Source of the DNA: Agelas oroides
Lineage: Eukaryota > Porifera > Demospongiae > Agelasida > Agelasidae
Direction: 5' to 3'
Length of the DNA: 64,000 nt
NCBI GenBank assembly: GCA_949130485.1
Contig: OX422184.1
Location: 24,670,917-24,734,916, forward strand
Below, piece by piece: positions 56,586-64,000 of this stretch; within the stretch, counting starts at the first letter, position 1, and every line of letters starts with the position of its first letter. The position numbers were made by a program, and so were the translations under genes. Under the pieces are notes generated by a model. The model worked only from the letters and a program-made list of their open reading frames with translations, was not told the DNA's origin and searched no databases.

Positions 56586-59500
56586 ATGGCACAAAGCTGC
56601 CTCAGGCATATCACTCTAGAAGTAAATTGTGGATTCTGTCGAACAGCTATACGTGAACTAACCAACAGAAACAAAGGAAGCAGGAACGACATTGATGCTC
56701 AAACAAGAGCCCTTGAATTTCAAAAGCTATTGTCCAAAGTACAAAAATGGGTCATACTTTGACAGTTGTGGATACAATGGTTCACAGTTTGATCGTGACT
56801 GTGAAAAAGTCCTTTTACACTTTCACAAAAAGTGGCATCCCAAAGAATCTCGGCTTGACTATGAAAAACAATTTTCAATTGAAAACTGGAAGGCTCTGCC
56901 TATGCACAAAAAGAAGGGTCACACAATGGCCAAATGTGAAGCATGCCGAGATGAATATTACCACCACCAACAAAAGTACCCCCAAGAACCACACTCCGAT
57001 CCAGTGCCCATACTTTCAGTAGATGTACAGGAACTACACCGATTGGGGAAAGCAAAAGGCACAAGGAAAGTGTTAGCTGAAATGAATGCCAGCTTTTCCA
57101 ACGTTTTCAATGCTTCATTTACAAGCTCTCTTGTGAAACATGGAAAAGAGCCTATACACATGAAACCAACACCAAATGAGAGGAAGAAAAAGTTGAGATC
57201 AGTGTACAGGCAGTGCCGTGACAAAGAAAATGAAGCCCGGCGAAGTACAGCTGCTATAGCTGCTCTTACTGAGGATCACTCAATGCGCTCCTATGGGCGA
57301 AAGAGGAAGTTACAATCGTCTGAAACACCACCTTCAAAACGAGCAAAGTCAAAGGCACACTCACCCAATTTCACCAATGTCGGACGAAGTGTTAAAAGAC
57401 TTGCAATCTCATCCACCTGCACCACCACGAATTAACTGGCAAAGTTTTGCAAGACAGCACAACATTCCTGGAAAGAACTGTGGGCAGGTGGTGAAAGAGT
57501 TTGCTGTCAAATCTGGAATTGATGTGTCCAGGCTAGAGGGTGTGTCTGAATCCAAAACTCGCCAACGCTCAATGCTACGAAGACTACCAGGTGGAGAGAT
57601 CTCAGCACCAGCTGATCCTCCTTCCCATGTGATAAAGGAGGAGTGGACCAAGATGGTTGAGTCAGGCAAGTTGTCACTGGGCATACCATGTGTACCGTTC
57701 AAATTGGTCAAATTTATCCCAAGCAATGGTGAACTGGTCAGAAGAGAAATCAGCATCATAGGGTGCAAATTTCCACTACGAGAAGTTCGCCAAAAGCTCT
57801 TGAAAAAGTATGAGATGTATATGCGTCTGAATCAAGACGATGAAATCAACAAGATGACAGTGGCAGAGATGCAATCCTTCCTAGTCAAATGCAAACATCC
57901 AAACAACCCCAATTCCACATCTGATCAGCTGTGTGCAACCATGAGAAAGGTTCAGCGAACACGGACCTTAGTTCTGTGGCATGATCATGGTGTACTCCTC
58001 GGCTTAGGATGCATTCTCATGACCATTCACACTGCCTATGACCCAGCAGTCTTCTATACTCCTCAGGAGTGCAAGGAAAGATTTGGCAAACCTGTTGAAG
58101 TGCAGTCAATAATTGAACGTCCTGAACTCTACATCCTTGCAGCAGGGTCATCAAGCAGTGAAGATCAAGCAGACCTTCCTCTTCCCTTAACAGCAACCAA
58201 TGGTGTCTGTGTTGAAGACAAGTTAATGTTCTTCATTGGGGACCATCCAGCCCAGCAATATGGCGAGGAACACAGCATGGTGGGACATACAAGTGCGCCT
58301 GTGCCTGCAAGCAGTCCATGTTTGAAGATTTTGCCCACACTGTTCACTGTGAATGGCGGTCTCTGTATGACATCCAAAAGATCGCTACGTCTGGAAAGTA
58401 CGGCAAACAAGCAGGACAGCTAAAGCCACTTGATAGCCTGCTCAGCTGCGAGAAGAGCTACATGCATATAGTGTGTACGACACTGACAAATGTAAGCCAG
58501 AGCTACAGAACAAGTTAACCAACATACTGATGGGAATCCAGCATGTGCCTGCACTGCTCCTTCTAAACCCTTGCCAAAACCTAAGCAACCTCCATCTCCA
58601 GGGTTACACAGTCTTACGCTGTGAACCTTTACATGATATCAAAGGTCACTTTGGAAATCTTTTTAAGGAGTTGCCACATATCTTGCCTCAAGAACTGAAG
58701 AGCTCCTGCAAGGAGGTCATTGAGGCTAACACCAAGGACAACACGACTGGTGCTGCATACTGCCTGATGTCAATTCAGCTTTTCCTTCATGTTAAGAAAG
58801 CCAATGTTGACCCCTCCATCCTCCTCCTTCTTGAAACAGCAGTGAGAATCTCAGAGCTCATCTACTTACTTGATGAAAAGCGAACCCCACGCCGTGTTCT
58901 TGAGCTTTACAACATCACATGGCTTCACCATCTGTAGCAAGCTTTTTCAGTCTTTCCATGGAGATCTGAGTCGCAACAAGTTCTTTGGCTCATACCTACA
59001 TTCCCTAGTTGTCCATGCTCCTCTCCAACTTGAAATCATCTCCTTGTGCTCTGTTAACACAGAAAATCAGGAGAGATACTTCAACCAAGCTTGCAGGGCA
59101 GCGACTAATGCTAGCAACCGTCAACCTCAAAACGTGATATCTACCATCCTACTGCGACTTCAAGCAAAAGCTGAGTACAGAGACATCTTTGGCTCAGTGC
59201 AACACGGGGAAAGCATGGTAGCTAAAGCTGCAAGTAATGTTCCCCAGTACAGTGGTACTTACATTACTCGCAACTTCCTTCACCATCGTACAAGAAGCTG
59301 GCAAGCTCATCTTAAACGGGTTAGCACATACTTAACACCTGGTGAAGGAGTGTGGTGGGAGAAAACTCCCACTGGGTACCACTTCTTTGATGGAGATGAC
59401 GACCCTGAGCAGCACAGTGAAGGACCATCCCTACAGCACTTCAGGTACACTTCAATCCCAGAGGTTATTTCACAACACAAAGAAGCCTGGGAAGTTGTCT

Positions 59501-60992
59501 TGCAGAAGGAAATTGAATTACCAACTCCTAGACTACATAAATATGGTTCAGATGGAAATCCTGTTACATCACACAATTCTAACAGCATCCCACTTCCTGG
59601 CTATATCACTACCTCAGACAGCAGTGAAGCTTTGACAGACATTACTGATAACCCAGACCATGCCTCCCTTTCTCTTTCTCTTCCAGACAACAGTCAAGCT
59701 CCAGTACCAACCCTCCCAGACAACAGTCCAAGCTCCAGTACCAACCCTCCCAGACAACAGTCAAGCTCCAGTACCAACCCTCCCAGACAACAGTCAAGCT
59801 CCAGTACCAACCCTCCCAGACAACAGTCAAGCTCCAGTACCAACCCTCCCAGACAACAGTCAAGCTGCAGTACCAACCCTCCCAGACAACAGTCAAGCTG
59901 CAGTACCAACCCTCCCAGACAACAGTCAAGCTCCAGTACCAACCCTCCCAGACAACAGTCAAGCTCCAGTACCAACCCTCCCAGACAACAGTCAAGCTCC
60001 AGTACCAACCCTCCCAGACAACAGTCAAGCTGCAGTACCAACCCTCCCAGACAACAGTCAAGCTCCAGTACCAACCCTCCCAGACAACAGTCAAGCTGCA
60101 GTACCAACCCTCCCAGACAACAGTCAAGCTGCAGTACCAACCCTCCCAGACAACAGTCAAGCTGCAGTACCAACCCTCCCAGACAACAGTCAAGCTCCAG
60201 TACCAACCCTCCCAGACAACAGTCAAGCTCCAGTACCAACCCTCCCAGACAACAGTCAAGCTCCAGTACCAACCCTCCCAGACAACAGTCAAGCTCCAGT
60301 ACCAACCCTCCCAGACAACAGTCAAGCTGCAGTACCAACCCTCCCAGACAACAGTCAAGCTCCAGTACCAACCCTCCCAGACAACAGTCAAGCTGCAGTA
60401 CCAACCCTCCCAGACAACAGTCAAGCTCCAGTACCAACCCTCCCAGACAACAGTCAAGCTCCAGTACCAACCCTCCCAGACAACAGTCAAGAACCAACAT
60501 GCAGTTATGAACATCCAGTTCCTCACCTACCATCCCTCGTAGATGACAGTCAAACACACAAAGACCCATGCCACAACAGCATCAAGGAAAACTCTTGTGA
60601 GACTATCACAGAGTTCATTGACTACATGCCAAACCCAACAACAGAGTTACAGCCTCCAATGGATACACACACATACAAAACAAAGCACGCTACAGAAATT
60701 TTAAGAGTCATTGGCACCACAGACAAATTGAAGAAATTTGATGAACTTCGAATTAAACAAAGCAAAGAGATCACCAGAACTTAGAATTCATGACTGCCTC
60801 TTAACAAGTATTAAAACCAAAGTATTAAGAGAGCGATCATTAGCCATGAAGAAAATTAGTGAGGTAGAACATCATTACTTTCATGCACATGGGACCCTCC
60901 CTTCTGAAGATGCTAACACAGACATTGCAGCACTAATGTTTAAGCTTAAAACAGCAAACAAACTTCTCAGGTCTTGGAATGTGTCTCTGTAA
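56586..60992 (+). pseudogene. Frameshifted coding region of an uncharacterised repetitive protein family
   Basis: The frame starts at ATG 56586 (MAQSCLRHITLEVNCGFC, a C-x-x-C) and moves between frames near 56748, 57375, 58285, 58470, 58925, 59728 and 60775; between shifts the frames stay open. Notable parts: NCGFC...C-E-A-C (zinc-like) at 56625-56950, VLWHDHGVLLG near 57972, FFIGDHPAQQYG near 58230, CACACKQSMFEDFAH near 58295, LRCEPLHDIKGH near 58615, SVNTENQERYFNQA near 59055, and a C-terminal helical segment ending at 60992. From memory, similar proteins occur in many copies in cnidarian genomes with no assigned function; I believe they are transposon-linked but cannot verify it. Single-base shifts may also be assembly errors. 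Confidence 0.7.
59687..60491 (+). repeat. 33-bp coding minisatellite
   Basis: About 24 copies of AGACAACAGTCAAGCTCCAG-TACCAACCCTCCC. In one frame it reads LPDNSQAPVPT; in the next, PPRQQSSSSTN. The only positional variants I see are TCC/TGC, and one extra C near 59728. It is also open on the minus strand, which I regard as chance. Confidence 0.97.
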
Positions 60993-62307
60993 TCTGCTGT
61001 GCAGTATTTTGGATGTTGTATATGTTACTGTGGTTACTGGTATATTACTAAGGCTGGTATATTGCTAAGGGTACATTTGTGCTTGGGTTCATGTTTACTT
61101 TTAACTTGGGCAGGTGGAAAATGTGTGGAAATGAAAGTATGAGATGACGTTAACCTACATTATGCAATGATAAGTGGGTCAATCATGGGTTTTACACTCC
61201 TGTCATGGTTCCTCGAAGAGAATGTTTGCCAGTTAGGCTGGTGGATGACCAGTGACAGTACTACTCCAGTGATACTAGCAAATAAAACTGTAGTCTCAAC
61301 CATCTCACGCTAACTTACTGGAGTCTGGGATCTCTCTCACAATGCTGGTAAACAGGTACCCTCTGACTACAAGGCCTCAACATGCACATTGCAGTCATGA
61401 GTCAGTAAGGCACTAGACATCGATTTTCTTCTCGCTTCTGTATTTTAGTTTCCATACTTACATTTCCATACTTTGGTTTCTGTACTTCCAGCATTTCCCA
61501 CTTGCTCCAATTCTTTAACTGCTATACACCTTTCTTACACAGTGGAAATTTGTCAAAGAAAGTTTTGGTCATAGCCCTTGGTAGGATAATGTATGTATAA
61601 GGGCGTGAGCAAAACCTTCCTGTAATAGTTAAAATTCCACCGTGTTTCCTCCTCACCTTTTCAATATTCACTATTCATGCTGCACTGCTGACAGGTAAGG
61701 CACTGCATACTCACCAATCTAACAATCTGTCAAAAGAAAACAGGTGTATAAACTACAATGCCAAGGCCACATTTTATTTGCCCTTTTATTATCTACTAGG
61801 TAAACACATTTTAAGCTTCCTTAGAATCCATGGCATCTCCCAGTCACCAAGATACTTCTTCGTCCTCCCAAGGGATAAAAAATCACTACCTACTATCACC
61901 CTAGGACACGGAGAAAGTTACTTGCAGCTAGCCAACATAAACGTAAACTCCATTTCCTGAATTTACACGATTAACTTCCCTCCCACCGTAACTTACGGCA
62001 ACTTACTGTCCTCCAGAGTTCCTTCAAACTCTGCCAACTGTCACGGTCCCTCATAACTCTTCGACACAAAACTGGCACTGCATGTACGTCGACTTATAAA
62101 CAACTTTAGAGTATAGTGTTGTTATTTTCATGAATTTGATTGGTCCACAACAGGTCTCTAAATGCAATAGAGACCTGCTTTGTAGGTCTCTATTGCAATA
62201 GAGACCCGTCTCTGAGGCTATCAAAATTGCAATAACAATTTTTATGTTGTTTAGTACACAAGAATTGTTTATAATGTAAGCAAGGAATACCGTTGTTACA
62301 ATACATT
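60993..62307. other. No gene seen
   Basis: AATAAA at 61281-61286 could end the preceding transcript. 62150-62210 holds inverted copies of GGTCTCTATTGCAATAGAGACC. Otherwise nothing is recognised. Confidence 0.45.
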
Positions 62308-63740
62308 TTATGAGTAAACAACATACACACAAACACAATAGTTAGTGTTGCAGTTGAAGTTAATGGTGACAGAGGAGCAGGAGTTGAAATGAAAGTGGCC
62401 GGGAATGGAAGCATTAGTAGAGGTTTGTGCAAACTGTGTGACTGGTGCTTGAGTAGCCTGTGATGGTACAGCAAGTGGCCCAGGCATGGTCGGAGTCGAA
62501 ATGGAGGACATCTGAGATGGCAACCTGTTAATTCATTTGATGTGTGTTTGTATGTCCTCACACCATCCAGACTTCTATGGCCAGTTCTTTCCATGACTAG
62601 CTACTCGTCTACACCAGATGCATACAGTCTTGTTGCAGTGGTCACCCTCAGCGAATGGTTTGTCTTGTAACTGTGGATGCCAGCTTGTTTACACAGCCGA
62701 CTCACTGTCCAAGAAAGTTTGTTATGACCAACTGGCTGATTGGAGTACCAGCAGGTTGGCGTTGGCTTCGTCAAGGGCTTGAGGTAGAAAACATCCTTGG
62801 GTGCATCAGCAGGACACAGACTGGTGTATAGTTTAAATAGTCTGACAAAACAGCGATCAGGGTTTTCTGTGTTTGCATGATGCCGAACAACCTTTGGTTT
62901 AACTTTCCTGCCTTTCAGTCCTCCGGGACGATTTTTGGAGGTATCTTCTGTGTACTGAAGATATGGATGCTCCCCTTCCCTCTACACAACCTCAATCTGT
63001 GGAGGGAAAAATCTCAATGCACGATGCTCGCTACCACTTCGCAAGGCAAAGTACAACCTGTTCATGAAGACAATTGTGTCAAGGAGGGTCTGAGGAGTTG
63101 CGTCTCCGAGTAGCCCTTTCCCCCACAGAATCTCCTCTTGTTCCTCAGCCTGTTTTTTCTTGGTCCCTATACCCTGTGCTTGAAGCCGCTTCATTTCACT
63201 ATCCAGTACAGCATGAAAGTCAGTAAATTCTGTGTCGGTGAATAGATCAATGGATGGCCAGCCATTGGAACACAGAAAGCGCATGATTCCACAGCAGAGA
63301 TGGTGAAGGGTGTCAGGGGAGTACTCTTCTCCATTCTTTTTGCGAACCTCAAGGACGAAAGAAGTCAGGCATTGCTGCAGTTTGGTTTGCATTGCCTGGA
63401 TTGGAGGAATATCTCTGCCTGTTTGTCTGGCATAATTGCACCATTGTTTCCAAACCTTCATCTTCAAGGGTCTTCTTGGGGGTCCCTTTATTGCGAAGCT
63501 GTTTGATTTTGTCATCAGTTTTAGGTGGTGCAAACTGTGCGTTAATGTTGCAGGTAGCTGTGGGGGTGGAGCTGGTTGGATCAGTCATTTCCACGTGAAT
63601 TACATCTGTAGGGGTGGGGCCAGATTGGTGCAGGACGTCAAACACAGCCGCAAATATTGTGTCTTATGTCGTCATCAGTATCGAAATGTCCGCAAAAAGA
63701 CGAGTTCGTCGCTCAGTAAGTCGCTTGGCTCCATGACTTG
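62308..63740 (-). pseudogene. Crypton-like / DUF3504 tyrosine recombinase, inactivated
   Basis: The order of conserved pieces is: FAPPKTDDKIKQLRNKGTPK near 63520, VWKQWCNYARQ, EVRKKNGEEYSPDTL, EEILWGKGLLGDATPQTLLD, SGSEHRALRF near 63010, SYKTNHSLRVTTATRLY near 62630, MERTGHRSLDGVRTY near 62560. The last two pieces give His-x-x-Arg, Gly-His and the nucleophile Tyr of a tyrosine recombinase. This arrangement is known from Cryptons and from the domesticated DUF3504 proteins (ZMYM, QRICH1, KCTD1 relatives). Defects: TAG at 62982-62984 and at 62601-62603, frameshifts near 63460 and 62545. A methionine start near 63730 (MEPSDLLSDE) is possible. The last residues (about 62308-62400) are Asn-rich, CSSVTINFNCN. 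Confidence 0.82.
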
Positions 63741-63798
63741 TGCGTCGTTTTCAAGCATTACTAGAATGAAGTGTTGTTAGGGAGGCTACACTCTAAAT

Positions 63799-63945
63799 AA
63801 CTTAGATACCTCGACCAACGGGATCTACGGTATTTAGAAGCCCTCGGGCCCTTAGTAGCGCCCTCGCTGCGCTTGGGTCACTACAGCCCAGGGCCCTCAG
63901 GTTTCTAAATACCATAGATCCCTTGGTCTTGGTATCTAACTTATA
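63799..63945. repeat. Foldback repeat with ~50-base arms
   Basis: TTAGATACC...GGGATCTACGGTATTTAGA on the left pairs with TCTAAATACCATAGATCCC...GGTATCTAA on the right. The loop holds GCGCCCTCGCTGCGCTTGGG. A non-autonomous MITE is likely. It lies 60 bases upstream of the Crypton-like region. Confidence 0.85.
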
Positions 63946-64000
63946 TTTAGGGATTCTAGATTCTCTAAGTCACACTAGCGTCACATGACATCCGCACGTT

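Noticed and set aside
59687..60491. CRISPR array
   Set aside because: Units are 33-base head-to-tail copies without unique spacers, inside a eukaryotic coding region.
59642..60569. Minus-strand open frames of about 290 codons
   Set aside because: Shadow of the 33-base minisatellite; the plus-strand frame continues from and into non-repeat sequence with family motifs, the minus does not.

Overview
This window is animal nuclear DNA, not bacterial: coding sequence is split into short exons with GT-AG borders and matched phases, and most of the rest is transposon-derived. The domain set (Sushi/CCP, Ca-binding EGF, Ig, ricin-type beta-trefoil, beta-gamma-crystallin, adhesion-type GPCR), the Ngaro-type and Crypton-type tyrosine-recombinase elements and the degenerate CCCTAA tracts suggest a marine invertebrate. 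A sponge is my best guess, partly because beta-gamma-crystallin proteins are known there, but a cnidarian or another invertebrate is not excluded.

Layout. (1) 413-6808 is a complete-looking Ngaro-type retrotransposon: gag split by an intron, RT-RNase H, tyrosine recombinase, and split direct repeats in the order A1-ORFs-B1-A2-B2. A related uninterrupted copy of its insertion site lies at about 13286. (2) 9326-39032, minus strand, is one large modular gene. I find 18 exons, about 1,200 codons, with every successive splice phase compatible. Read from the high-coordinate end it encodes beta-gamma-crystallin, Sushi, ricin-type lectin (2 exons), EGF, Sushi, ricin-type lectin (2 exons), EGF, Sushi, Sushi, Ig, then seven more Sushi exons. 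Both ends of the gene lie outside what I can identify. Its introns are full of small inverted-repeat elements with TTAA, TA or about 8-bp target duplications, and its Sushi exons have multiplied by duplication of exon plus intron. (3) 41460-44192 and 48640-52575 are two diverged copies of a segmental duplication; both carry the 3' end of the last exon of an adhesion-type GPCR, which is intact only in the second (52374-53760, minus). Between them lie nested inverted-repeat elements and several minisatellites. (4) 56586-60992, plus, is a multiply frameshifted coding region of a repetitive protein family, interrupted by a 33-bp coding minisatellite. (5) 62308-63740, minus, is a decayed Crypton-like/DUF3504 tyrosine recombinase with two in-frame TAG codons and frameshifts.

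Functionally, the large gene looks like a secreted or cell-surface adhesion or recognition protein with lectin and calcium-binding modules. The GPCR is a separate gene on the same strand. The tyrosine-recombinase elements and the many MITEs are independent mobile DNA. All gene models come from reading motifs, splice signals and phases by eye; no search or expression data were available.
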